NCBI RefSeq assembly: GCF_964199755.1
Contig: NC_133899.1
Span: 85,864,871 to 85,928,870 of the forward strand
Length of the DNA stretch: 64,000 nt
Source: Larus michahellis
Taxonomy: Eukaryota > Chordata > Aves > Charadriiformes > Laridae
Reading direction: 5' to 3'
The notes beneath the pieces were generated by a model. That model searched no databases. It had not been told where the DNA came from and saw only the letters and a list, made by a program, of their open reading frames with translations. A program made the translations under genes and the position numbers. Each line of letters begins with the position of its first letter. The first letter of the stretch is position 1. This document shows, piece by piece, positions 47,601 through 59,600 of this stretch.

Positions 47601-50600
47601 TAGATTAAAACAAATCAGACACATTGGAAATAATGACAGAATCAATACAGCCTCTTTGATGTTACCTTTGCTGAACACCTATTCTGTAATGAAAAGGTCA
47701 GAATTAAAAGAAAATTAATCTGCTCACACCTAATACTTTACTGCTGTCAAAGAAAGGGAAAAAAATCAGCAAGAGCGTAAAGATGGAAGAAAACTGGAAG
47801 ATACACCTATCAATCAGTCATTCTCGTTGTTGTGCATACTCTCAGTTACATAAACAAGAGCTATGAATAATGTTTTAGTTATGAAAAGTAACAACTTTTT
47901 TCTTAACACCTGCTCAGACCATTAGTTAACTGCACGAAATGTCCAAAATAAAATAAAAGGTCAGACAGTCTTAACTCATGCCAAATAACTTACGTTACTT
48001 GGGTAGTTGGTAATGCCTGCTACAGCCTTCTAGCTACAAAACCTGAGGATGGGAACAGAGAATGTCCCAAGACCCCTCACAAAACCGGTCAGAGAGGCCT
48101 CTCCTCCCACAGGCCTTGCGTGAGGTAAAGATTCCTCCTTCACTTTCTTGAGGAAGGAAAAAAGCAGAGATGAAAATGAAGTCTGTCCAGCTACCAACCT
48201 ACCTACAGGTTCTTCTCTACACTGCGGTGGAAGAAGGCAATACTGTGTCAGTGAGAACAGGGTGAAAAAGGCAAGTGCTTCCTATTTCACCTGTTTCTTT
48301 TCAATACTTGAAAGAAAAATTCACAAAGTACAATAGTCTCTCAGGTTGTAGGAAGAACAGGTTTTCCTAAGCTTACTTATAGGTAGCAAAAAATGAGTTA
48401 AAAAGAAACCAGGCCTTCCTATTTGGAATTCAAGAAGCAAGATCTCACTCAGAATAAATTTTAGAGGATTGGGGGTGGAGGTCTGGGTCTTGCTGGTAGA
48501 AAAGTCATATGAGGAGAGGCTGAGGGAGCTGGGCATGTTTAGCTTGGAGAAGAGGAGGCTGAGGGGAGACCTCATTGCCCTCTACAACTCCCTGAAAGGA
48601 GGCTGGAGAGAGGTGGGTGTTGGCCTCTTCTCCCAGGTGAATAATGACAGGACCAGAGGAAATGGTGTGAAGTTGCGGCAGGGGAGGTTTAGATTAGATA
48701 TTAGGAAGAATTACTTTACTGAAAGAGTGGTCAGGCACTGGAACAGCCTGCCCAGGGAGGGGGTTGAGTCACCATCCCTAGAGGTGTTTAAGAAATGTCT
48801 GGATTTGGCACTTCAGGGCATGCTCTAGTGGCAGAGACTGTAGGTTGGTTGGTTGTGGTGGGTTGGTTTTTTTGGGTTTGTTTGTTTGTTTGTTTGGTGT
48901 GTGTATGGTTGGACTCGATGATCTCAAAGGTCCTTTCCAACCATGAAGATTCTATGAAAATACAAAAAGGGCAGATGGCCCACATGCCACCATGAAGAGA
49001 AGCAGCGAGATGCAAATTCCCAAGGTTTCCATACTTCCTGAAGTAAAGTTACTTGCGAAGTAATGAAGAAGACGGCTGAGGAAAAGTCTACCCTCTCTTC
49101 TATTCCAAACATAGTGCAATATAAGAAGCCCAGGAAACAGAATTTCAAGCAAGCTCTTCTACTTCATTACTGCAATTGTCATTTTAAAAATAAGTAACAA
49201 TTTATTTTTTTTTTTTAAAATCAACAGGCAAAACTAATCACTCGTACAATTCCCAGCCTGAACAGAGATCATTATTCCTAATCTGATGCTCAAGTCAGAA
49301 AGAGTCTTGCTGGTTATCTCAAAAGACGTAAATTTTCAATTAGTACTCTTGACTTGAGTAAATCTCCAAACTTGGCACATAATCCAGTAGCCGCTCCTGT
49401 CAGTCAGTTTTGTATGATCCATTTATTTGCTTATCTGGTTCAAGCAGAAGAAACTTATTTTCTGGAGCTGAACAAGCCTTTTTTATTTTCTAGTTACCCT
49501 ATTAAACACGCTACCCAATATAATGTATCTTAAGACAGAAGAAACTGATTTAGCCACTTATTTAAACACAGAGGCACAGCCCAGTAGGAGTTTGGGGAGG
49601 TTACAAGCAGAACTACGAACCTAATGGTTTTCAGAGTGTTAGCGACTCTAGTATTTCTTGTGCTCGTCCTTATTTCATCCACATCATTACCATTACAGCC
49701 AGGACTCCCTCGTTAGCAGTTCTCTGAAGTGAACTGATGTCTGATTTTCACTCCCTTGCTGGAGGAGGTTATTTAAGGCTGGTATTGTTCCCAGTTCTGT
49801 GGTAGGTTTACTTATATGCGACGGCTGCTCAAGCTGTAGAACTCTGCGTACCAAGTTGTTTTCCGAAACACATCCCTGAACAGACAGGGAAAACCGTGAC
49901 GACCTGATCGTCTACCATAACTCGAAAACCAAATTTGAATTCTCGAGAAGTACAGCCTGCCTGGCTTCCCCATCTATTGGATTTGTCTGACAACAAGAGG
50001 TGAAAGGATTCTGCAGCTCCATTGTCTCAACTGCAGGATCTAAGAAAACACTGGCAGGCTCATCAGAGAGGTTTATGAGCCTGCAATTCAAAGAGATTAA
50101 AAGGAAAAATCTACTGAGATTCTTTCAGGCTACAGAACAACATTAAATAACTATTAGCAGCTTGGTTCAGTAAAGCTTTACTAGAGCCCTTGCTGGGTCA
50201 TTCAGAACTTGTAAAAGAGGAAAGGTATTTAAGTTTCACTTGAGGATACAATAAATATTTCTTGGGCTATTTAAGGCTGAGTTTTAGGGAAAGGGTTGCA
50301 AGCAGTAAATGGAAATTTAACCCTTTTAACAGCTTATGGTAACAGTAAAAATAGTCATAATACTCAAAAGATTTTTCTAGCTCTTTACCAGTCATATATT
50401 CATAGGATTGATTTTTTTTTTTCCAACCAAACACGAAATTAAAAAAAGTTCAAGAGATGTATTGTCAATGAAATACTGATCTCAGTATCCACCCAGTATC
50501 AGAATCATCACAGTTCTCAAAACCTGGATGTTTTCACAAGTTAATTTTTTCTAATAGGCTGTTTAGCTTTTAAACAATTGCTTGAGTCTCTTGCATTAAT

Positions 50601-53600
50601 TTGAAATAACCACGCGTACTTTTAATTTGAAATTATAAAAAGGTCATGTGTTAAGAGTTTTCATAACAAAAAGCTATGGTTGTTAAAAAATATAAAAAAA
50701 AATAGTGCTCAGCTTGCAGCCAATGCAGCTTAGAATTAACTCCAAAGAGCCGTGGTAAAAGGCTTGTGTTGCAGCACCAGCTGAGGGTCTGCAACCGGAA
50801 AATCCACGGCTAGAGAAAGGAACGTACGCTTTTGTCACTTAAAGAGTATAACCTGGCACACTGAAAAGCCTACGTTAAGAGCCATGTTAAAAGCTTTATT
50901 TTGGTCTAAAAGTATTTTTTCAAGAAGGAATTTTCTTCACAAGGAACACCTAAAATACACTGCATTCATTTTTTTCCTTTCTTACAACAAGGTAGTCCAG
51001 GTGTTCAGTTGCCGTCTCTGCTAGCTATTAAAAGCATTTTCGTTGGCTTTTGTCTTGCTTCTCCTGCTTATTCTTGTAGCGGATTTGTAAGGTTATTCTT
51101 CTGGCATCCTGTTTACCAAATTATGTAAGACATCTTGATGTCTGATACAGAATCATCACTTTATAGCTGGAGCAGGAGGGAATGCTGGATTAATGGGAAA
51201 GTGACCGTCTCCAAACCAGTCTTTTCAGTTTACTGTACTAGGAGAGGAGTGGGGAAGGAGCAAGGGGAGGAGGCGCGACCTTCTATCTGGTTTTCATTTT
51301 CCTAATTTATGAGCACACCTGTATAAGACTCCCTTTCTAAACCTGCAGTAGAAACGTAACAGAGTGGGAGCACATCCTCAGAGATTTTTCAGATTTAAAG
51401 AGACTGGTATAGTCAGTGGAAGCTGAATTAGTGACCAGGTATTTTAAAATGAGCTATTTAAGGCTAAGGAAAGATTTTTGTTGTGCCCCACTGCCTAAAG
51501 GGAAGGTACGCAGAGGATGGAACCAGCATCGTTCTCACAGACAAGTGGCACAAGCTGGAACACGGGCAATTCCTTATGTCTTAAGAAATGAAGCAAGAAC
51601 AAAGAAAATGATGCTGGAATATGTACTGATGTATGAAAATTACATCTGCACTATCTTCCTAAAAACGTAATGTACAACTTGAAAATCAAAAGGCGGTATG
51701 TGCTGAGATGTGAAAGCTCCTACTGGTGATTACATCCCCCACCCTACAAACACTTCTGCTTTATGGACACCTGCGTCCATCACCACATAGAAAACATATT
51801 CTCCTCGATAGAACCTCATACATGGAAAAAACCTTAGATTCTTAATTTTTTCCAGCCTGTGCCCCAAAAGCATATATAAAACAACTGGTTTTAGGGTCAA
51901 TCCCGTTACTAGCTTTGAATTATTTGCTATTAGTGCCAGAAATTAATCAAAGTCATCACTTTATTTTTAATTGTGACCTTTCTGTTAATCAATCATTAAT
52001 AACTAAAATATAAAATTAATTAGGAAAAATTAATTACCTTAATTATGCGATTGTTTAGATACAAAGTTCCTTTGTATTTAGGTCAACAAAAAAACACAAA
52101 AGTTGCAGGGCTGCTATTCAGAGGGCCCTCAACAGGATATAGAAATGGGCTGACAGGGACATCAAAGGGTTGGACAAAGATTAAGTCCTGCTTTTGGGAT
52201 GGAATAACCTCATGCACCAGTACAGGCTTGGAGACAACTGGCTGGAAAGCAGTTTTCCAGAAAATGACCTGACTGTCCAGGTGGACAAGAGGTTCAACCC
52301 GAGTCAGCAGGACACTCTTGTGGCAAAGGCCATGCCCACACTGGGCTGTGTTAGTAAGGGTGTAGCCAGCAGGTCAAGGAAGTGATTTCTTTTCGTCTCA
52401 CCCATCACTTAATGAGATTGCATCTGAAGTCCTGTGACCAGTTTTAGTCTCCTCAGTACAAAACCCTGACATACAGGAGCAAGTCCGATGGACTGGCAGC
52501 ATGGTCAGGGGTTGGGACACTCATCATACAAGGAGAAGCCAAAAGAACGCAGGCATCTCACTGTCTACAGCTACCTAACAGGAGGGTCTAGAGAAGACTT
52601 CTCAGAGGTGCACACTGGAAGGATGAGAAGTACAAGACACAAGTTGCACAAAGAGTCCTCATATCCGACATGATAGAAGGAAAACATGTTTTGAATGATA
52701 GAATACCAGGTTGGAAGGAACCTCAGGAATCATTTAGTCCAACCTTTCTTGGCAAAAGAACAGTCTATACAAGATGGCCCAGCACCTCGTCCGGCTGAAT
52801 CCTAAAAGTGTACAATGATGGGGAATCCACCGCTTCCCTGGGGAGATTATTCCAATGGCTGATTGTTCGCATTGTGAAAAATTTTCATCTTGTGTCCGGT
52901 TGGAATCTTCCCAGGAATAACTTGTACCCATCACCCCTTGTCTTTTCCATGTGACTCCTTGTAAAAAGGGAGTCTCCACCTTCTTTGTAGCCACCCTTTC
53001 AATGCTGCAACATGGAGATAAGGTCTCCCCTAAGCCTTCTTTTCTCAAGGCTGAACAAACCCAGTTCTGTCAGCCTTTCCTCATACACAGGCTTCCCACT
53101 CCTTTGATCATCTCTGTGGCCCTTCTCTGGACCCTCTCCAGCCTGTCCACAGCTTTTTTTTTTGTACAGCGGGTACCAAAACTGAACACAGTGTTCCAGG
53201 TGTGGCCTGACAAGCACTGAGTAGAGTGGGATGGTGACTTCTTTATCTCTGATGGTGATGCCCATGTTGATGCAGCCCGGTATCCTGTTGGCTTTCTTTG
53301 CTGCAGCAGCACACTGTTCACTCATATTGAGCTTGTTGTCCACCAGGACCCCCAGGTCCCGTTCCACAGAGCTGCTCCCCAGCTGCATAGATCCCAGCCT
53401 GTGCTGCACTCCTAGATTATGTTTTCCCAGGTGCAAGACCTTATGGATTTTGGGTTTGTTTTTTTTGCTTTGTTTGTTTTGGTTTTTCTACTATGAGGGT
53501 GTGCAAACACTGGAACAGGCTGCTCAGAGCAGCTGTACAATCTCCATCCTTGGAGATATTAAAAACTAGGCTGGAGAAGGTCCAAGCAACAGACCTACGT

Positions 53601-56591
53601 GAACTTGCTTTGAGTAGGAGATTGATCTAGATGACCTGTGAAGGTCCCTTCCAACCTACATGATTCTCTGATTCTGTGAAAAGTATTTTACTCTTTCAAA
53701 CAGTGACACAAAAGCATGAGCTTTCAGAGTTCAGATGACTTCTAATATGAAAACCATAAACCAGGTTTTTTTCCAAGCTAAACTCACTGAAAAGCTTTTG
53801 GTAATTATTACTGGAAAACTTGATTTTAACTGCATATTCATCTTTTGTAAATGGGATACTGAACAAAGAATGGAAAAATCCCTAAGAAGAAAATCTGTTG
53901 AGGGAAAAAAAAGTCCATTCTTAACAAGTAAACTGTTATGCAGCTTTTTTTCCATCCCCCAATTTTTTCACAGGGACTGGAAGCAAAAGATTCACCCTTA
54001 TAAAAGGGTATTCTTACGTCATCAAAGATATGAAAAAACAATGAATTGGAAAAATTTTCCCAAAATATACAAAAAGGCAGTTCTTGTAAGATTTCCAGAC
54101 CAGAGAGGCTTGGGTAAGTATTTAAGCCAAACCTCTAAACAGTTTGAGGTTTGTCCTTTCCTCTTTAATACTGCGGCCTGAAGACACAAAAAATTTAGTA
54201 GATCATTGTGATACCTTCAGAGAGAAGCAGTATTAAGACATGAAGCACATTCACTTGTTGTTCTCAATGAGTCGATCAAAAAAACCCAAACCACAATTAA
54301 AACCATAGAGCCCCACAGAATTTCAGCTTCTTAGAACTTCTCTGGCCACTGCATTTCTGAGCCAAGGAATTACGATTTAGTTAGTATAAAACAAGAAGGT
54401 ACATACAAATAAACAACCTATGAAATGGGAAAAAGACTACAGTGGAAAGGACTTGCTGCTGACCGACGGCCACGCACACATGCACACTGGCGTCCTTCAG
54501 GTTCTGCTTCCTGGGCTTTGCAGCCCTACTAACTCGCTGTATTATGTCTCTCATCGCTATTCCCCTTAGCTGCTGTCTCAGTTTCTTTGTTTTTCTGTGA
54601 GCTTTTACAGCAGCGTCTACGAATTTGTCTAGAATCATGACTTCAGAAGCAGCTTGACAGGCATTCAAAGAACTAGAATTTATTTCACCATCATTTTGCT
54701 GCCAGGGAACATGCTGCGAAGAACGCAGCACCACTGCACATGTATGTCACATGTGGCTTAGTTTGAAACACTGGGTCCTCTGTGAATGGCACCCTCTCTA
54801 TTAAAACGTATCAACCCCATTACCATACCGTTACCAAATACCCCTGTAAATAAATGTACGATTTGTTTTCTTTATTTACTACGTCTTTTTTACAGAGTCT
54901 TGAGATTGCTTTTAGAAGAAAAGTAGCTTATTAAATCTTGACGTACCTCTCCACTTCAGTGGATTAACCTGACCCAAGGAAAATGGAACTTTGTGGTCTG
55001 TATTTAAGCTTTAGGTAAAACTCACAAAAGACTTCTAACTTCATCTCTAATATTTCTTTTCTCCTGTGCACGTACAATTTGTGAAAACAGAAGACAGCTG
55101 ATACTACAATGCTATGAGTACAACAGGACGAGAGGATGGGGTAGCAGAAATTCCCGTTTTGGCATTTGGGCATTTAAAACACTAAGTTTGAGATGAAAAA
55201 TTTATTTAAGTTCGATCTTAATACTGTTTACATAGCAGATTAGCACAAGATGCAATATCTCCCATTCTTTTAAAATATTTATTCAACAATTCTGTTCTCA
55301 CTCCTCCACCCTCTTTTCCAAAACCCACACAAAGTCTGCAACACAAGATGATTTAACTAGAGAATTCATCCTGGGTATATACAATTCTATATCTTTTTAT
55401 CCTGCAGTGATGCCTATCTGCCAGAATGACTAAGCCTTTGTCTCTCAAAGTTCTGGTATCCGCAGCGGCAGGGGAGTTAAAAATCAGCACAAGAGAGAAA
55501 GGTCTGATGGTGTGCCAATGTACAATGGAAGAGAATTCAATAACAAGCTGCAGAGACAGTGGGCTTTTATCAGACACATTCAAAAGTGGTGGTGGCTACA
55601 CGTCAATGCTGGACCAGAGTGTGTTACTGCAGAGTGCGACTGAGTGTTTTCCCCACAGGCAACACACTATTATTGACTCCCCCCATTAACATGTAGGGTG
55701 GATATACATTTATTGAAGGTTCTAATGGAAGGCTGAGGGACTCCTATCCTGAGGCCAGAGCAGAAAGACAGCCTATCACTTCATGTAATGGTAGCCCATG
55801 TGTGACAGACCTGACCTACATTTCCCCCCTTTCTTTCTCACAACAGCCTGTCACTGTTTTAAGGAGCTATTTTCTGAGAGGTATAAAAAGAAATGCACGC
55901 TAGAGCTGCCTAGTTAATGTGTTATATTGGAATATTATTTATAAACCTGCTTTAAAAAGAGTAGTTCAGACTACAGATGAATTATACAAGCTACCATAAC
56001 ACACACAGAGCCAAAAAGAATGTGTCTTAATGATTCTGATGTGCTTATAAACCCACACACATTGAACGTTAGGTATAAAGGGATTAATACCTATATCTAA
56101 GATACCGCATAAAATGTAGCATAAAAACTTAAAATGAAGAACGCTTAATGAAGCTGCCTTAATAAAATAAAAAGGGCTAAGGTCTGTAATTAGTATAAAT
56201 TTCATATTTGTTCAAATTATTAGGGGTAACGCCACCTTATGTTCTGTTGGAAGTAATTCAATGTTTTCACTAGCTAATGTATGTGTAGCAAAAGCTATAA
56301 ATAATGGATCCACGTTTGAAAGTAGGACAAGAGCGAAAGAAACATTTGGTTCAGCAATAAACAGCATTTTAAAATACCATCTAACTACCACTCCCAGACC
56401 CTGCTTATTTAAAGAGCTGCTGCCACTACAGCACTCCTTGGCAGGAACCTACCACGCTGCTGCAGGTCATACTCTTTTTTTGTCTCTTCGTTCCCTAGAA
56501 TTTTCCACGCTTGATCAATTTCGATGAACCTCTGCACGCGCTCCTCCACTTCTCCTGCTGGCACATCTGCCTTCTGCTTGTCTGGGTGATA
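44501..56591 (-). CDS. DNAJC24: DNAJC24 (DPH4), diphthamide biosynthesis J-protein, 3' part (last three coding exons)
   Basis: This is a cytosolic J-domain co-chaperone with a C-terminal CSL zinc finger, needed for diphthamide formation on eEF2 together with DPH1-DPH3. The exons in transcript order are 56453-56591, 45513-45581 and 44501-44625, all GT-AG. Spliced, they give 110 residues. They start with YHPDKQ, the J-domain HPD catalytic tripeptide. They continue through [20 protein letters not shown] and YLEDMSWNE into the zinc finger SCRCGGNY, then [11 protein letters not shown]. CxC and CxxC supply the metal ligands. This matches the human protein from its YHPDK onward in length and order. 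The first J-domain half (helices I-II) was not found up to 64000, so it lies to the right or in an exon I missed. Confidence 0.94.
44626..45512 (-). other. DNAJC24 last intron
   Basis: An 887-bp intron, AT-rich, with no repeat or other feature seen. Confidence 0.8.
45513..45581 (-). CDS. DNAJC24: DNAJC24 linker exon
   Basis: The exon has 69 nt between TTTTTTTTATAG and the donor AAG|GTATGAG. It encodes (E)[18 protein letters not shown] and SWNE, the segment that joins the J domain to the zinc finger. It is phase 1 on both sides, consistent with its neighbours. Confidence 0.92.
45971..46135 (-). repeat. CR1 LINE 3' fragment, diverged
   Basis: GTCACGGAATGGTTGAGGTC, AGAAGGGACCTCTCAAGAT and CAGGCTGCCCAGGACCACG match the reverse complement of a CR1 3' end with many substitutions. 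Confidence 0.82.
48503..48957 (+). repeat. CR1 LINE 3' fragment with expanded GT-rich tract
   Basis: The copy runs from ATATGAGGAGAGGCTGAGGG through the CR1 C-terminal coding part. That part is still open and reads [15 protein letters not shown], then [20 protein letters not shown]. It ends in GGTTGGACTCGATGATCTCA and ATTCTATGAAAA. It is antisense to DNAJC24. The 3' UTR contains a GGTT/TTTG tract (about 48841-48896). Confidence 0.9.
48841..48896 (+). repeat. (GGTT)n/(TTTG)n tract inside a CR1 3' UTR
   Basis: GGTTGGTTGG, then GGGTTGG, T7 and several TTTG units lie between the CR1 stop codon and its conserved 3' end. The young CR1 at 28604-28630 lacks this tract. Confidence 0.85.
52103..52692 (+). 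repeat. CR1 LINE, left half of an interrupted copy
   Basis: GAAATGGGCTGACAGGGACA, ATGCACCAGTACAGGCTTGG and CTGGCTGGAAAGCAG match CR1 ORF2. The copy is old, with frame breaks. It stops at GAAGGAAAACATGTTTT, where a - strand CR1 begins. Confidence 0.85.
52693..53445 (-). mobile_element. CR1 LINE inserted into an older CR1
   Basis: The + strand begins with GATAGAATACCAGGTTGGAA (the element's 3' end) and runs to GGTGCAAGACCTTATGG (its 5' truncation). The reverse strand encodes [18 protein letters not shown] and [14 protein letters not shown], with some frame damage. It separates the two halves of a + strand CR1. No clear target-site duplication was seen. Confidence 0.87.
53486..53681 (+). repeat. 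CR1 LINE, right half of the interrupted copy
   Basis: It resumes with CTACTATGAGGGTGTGCAAA, then CACTGGAACAGGCTGCTCAG, and ends with CCCTTCCAACCTACATGATT and TCTGATTCTGTGAA. In a CR1 consensus this follows directly after the point where the left half stops (52692). Confidence 0.87.
54381..54734 (-). other. Unrecognised 117-codon open frame
   Basis: This frame lies in the DNAJC24 intron on the sense strand. Its middle part ([19 protein letters not shown], then [19 protein letters not shown]) is basic and helix-like, unlike the low-complexity peptides around it. No matching splice phase to the DNAJC24 exons was found: the AG sites tried in the G-phase hit a stop. It may be a decayed retrocopy fragment or chance. 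Confidence 0.2.
56453..56591 (-). CDS. DNAJC24: DNAJC24 J-domain exon (HPD motif)
   Basis: The exon has 139 nt after the acceptor GATTGGCAG. It opens directly with the HPD motif ([19 protein letters not shown]) and continues [16 protein letters not shown] to DLQQR plus G before GTAGGT. It covers helices III and IV of the J domain. Its pyrimidine tract is a T20 run. Confidence 0.94.
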
Positions 56592-56600
56592 CTGCCAATC

Positions 56601-56620
56601 AAAAAAAAAAAAAAAAAAAA
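56601..56620 (-). repeat. T20 homopolymer in the DNAJC24 splice acceptor
   Basis: On the - strand, 20 consecutive T are followed by GATTGGCAG and the J-domain exon. The run ends 9 bases before the exon. It serves as the polypyrimidine tract and is long enough to be length-variable. Confidence 0.9.
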
Positions 56621-59600
56621 GGATATAAAAAAAAAGTTGAGGGGAGTGGAAGTGAGGAGGGTGGAAGAGGAACAATCAATAATACATGTGATATTCAGTT
56701 AAAAGGACAGAGAAAAGGAGAAGGTCTGAGCTCAGGTGCCAAAGGAAGGGAGACAACGATGCTGGGCACAAGAGAAAACTGCCAATTTAATTAGACCACT
56801 GAAATGGCAACAAAACCACCAGTGGCACAAATGTCACCATGCGCACTGACGGCATTTTCTGGATAATTTGCTGATGGAATCATTGGTCTTATGGACAATT
56901 TACCTAGAGAGAATGACTACCGTAAACAGCAATAGGTACATGCAGAGAAGCACGACGCGGGAACAAGAGGAGGTGCTGTAGGTGCTAGCAGCTCTCGTAA
57001 TATCACACAAAGCTGATTTAAGCAATGCCACCAATGTTAAGTTAAGGCTATTGCAGGTAAATTGAATACTTATTACGTGTACCTAGCTTTTTTTTAATTA
57101 TTTAAACATTAAAAAGAGTTTACATTAGCAAACATAATTTATAATACATGTAATTCTACTTTTGAAAATATGCCTCAACATCTTTAGTTTCTTCCAGTTC
57201 AGTGAATCAATAGCCCTTCCAAATATTTAAAGTCATGGATCACTGGCTACAGAATTGTGTCATTTTAGTTAAGAAATGGTTATTCAAGGACATGGCTGCA
57301 AGAAATCCCACATTAAATGGGCAATAATAATTAAAACAGTAACACGTTTTTGTTACCGTTTGTATTACAGGTTCTGAACAGAGCATCCTGACTTCTTTTT
57401 GGTTCAAATGTCTACTGAAAACAAACCTTCAAAGCCCTATCTTCCCATAGCTTTAATTCATCTCCAGTAATCTCTTTTTTTGATATTTTAAATTACTGAG
57501 TGTAAGTGATGGACCAACAGGAAAGAGCATTTAAGATGAGAAAGTTGCAATATAATCAGACGAATCAGCTGTTAACTGTGTTATAAATCAAGATATCCCT
57601 TATTCTGGAGCTTTAACTTCTGCCCTTCATATTAATATCGGTTGGGCACTGAAATGTACAGCGGATTTTAAGACAGAACACCTCTTCTACAAGCGTTTGA
57701 GCAGTGATTAACTCAATCCCTTTGTTTTAGTTTAGAATTAAGTTTGGAAAGAGAAGAATACTAATATCATGTGTGCTTTATAAAACTCAAAATTTGAAAG
57801 GCCCACCCCTACTGGCGTCTGTTTGCTCACTGAGGTATGTATCTGTCATTTGCACTGATGGGTATTACCCAGATGAATCCCCTGTATGACAACAAGAGTA
57901 TACGTAAGAGCAAAATATTAAGCTTTGACCTCAAGTTTTTTCACGGGTATTTTTCCATATAGAGATGAATGCACCTGCAGCCTCAGCTATGAAGTCTGTA
58001 CACAAATGTCTATTTTTCTTCTGCCCTATGAGTAAGCGCACTTGAAGTCATCTCTGTATTCACGACTGAGCTTGCAACTTGCTGAAAATACATGGCTGAA
58101 GCACAGTTGCGATCCGTAAAGATTTATCTCTTAGAAATCCCTTTTTTATCTCCCCAACTGAAGATGACAAAATTCTAAGCTGCAAACAAAAATTTTTGGT
58201 CACTGCATTTAGTCATTGTATTCCAAATAGCTAATTAGATAACCTTTATTTTGTAGGCACCAAATGCAGTGTTCTGTCGGCATGCATCATGTTGTACCGT
58301 AAAAGCTATTTAAATGTATTGTTTGTTTTCAAATCCATTTTTCTGAAAACTTCGCTTTTCCGGTTGTATTTCAATTCCAATAGCATTTTCAACATTGGCA
58401 GCTGATTGGATACCACATTTGCGAAAGGTTATTTTTGAAAAAAGTCAATGCTTAATAAGCATACAAGGTAAAATAGTCAGATGACAATAAAGACTTACAT
58501 GGTTTCCTTTTAACAATGTCTTTTATTTTGAACGATTATGTTTGAGGTATGCATCCAGCAGTTACACCTCAAAGCAATATTTTATCTAAAAAATGATACC
58601 TCCTTATTTTAAAATATTTCAGATGCTGTATCTAAAATTTGGATCCACCCTAAATATTGTAGGGTTACTTATAATACCTAAAAAGAGAGTTATAGGACTG
58701 CTGTACATTTCACTCCATTTGGATGATACATTCTCCCGCAAGCTGACACCCGAAGGGACGTAACGGCCTATCCAAGGAATATTTTACCAGACTTAGTACC
58801 ACGGAAATTTAACTGCATTTGAACGGCACTGCCAGAAAACTGTTGCTCCTACTGTTATATGTTTGGACTGGCCACAACATCGCTCCTTCTCACATCACTT
58901 TCTTACCCATACATGGAAACATTCCTGACCGATTGCCCAAAACAGCACTAAGGACACCAGCTTCTCTCCTGCCAAGAACACTGAGAAAAACCCCCCACGA
59001 AACTGGTCACGCTTTTCCTTTGCTACACCAGCACTTTGCCTGACTGAAAAAAAATTTTGGACTATACTGGAAGCAGTCAGTGAAAAACAGTAAGCCACAA
59101 ATGTCACAAAAATACTTTGGAAAAATAACAATCAATGCAGAAAAGGCCATTCTGTTCATTTGTTAAATAATGCAGAAAATTCATTATTCTTCAGTTTTAT
59201 CGTGTAGCTTTTAACTTCTTGTGTATAGATTTGGAAAATTAAATATTTACAGCATATGCAATTTTTATCTTTGAAAGACTACAATCTCATGTAACTAGTA
59301 ACAACTACATTGTAGGGGCAATCCTCTCATTAAAAAAATAAATATCTATTTTGGTCTCCGTGCTTTCTGAAACTATTTCCTCCTTCCTCTGTTGGGCTTG
59401 CTCCTCTAATACCATCCAATGCCTTTAGTAGTCTACATCTACACTAAGAGAAATCCTCAAACCTCTGCTCTTACACTCTAACCCTCTTTTTTTCTCCAGT
59501 GATGCCGTTTCATCTGAATTTGTTATGTACCTGTTCTCATTGACGCCCTTTTCCTTCTCTCCAGGTTGCTGATCAAAACCCAAGCATGCAAAAACACCTT

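Larger units (their letters stand above)
45582..56452 (-). other. DNAJC24 intron between J-domain and linker exons (10.9 kb)
   Basis: This intron is rich in CR1: a - strand fragment at 45971-46135, a + strand copy at 48503-48957, and a nested cluster at 52103-53681. A run of A with CAAA units lies near 47454-47478. A 117-codon open frame on the - strand (54381-54734) is unexplained. The rest is unique AT-rich sequence. Confidence 0.8.

Noticed and set aside
52951..53569. Open frames of 89 and 112 codons on the + strand
   Set aside because: They are antisense to the inserted - strand CR1.
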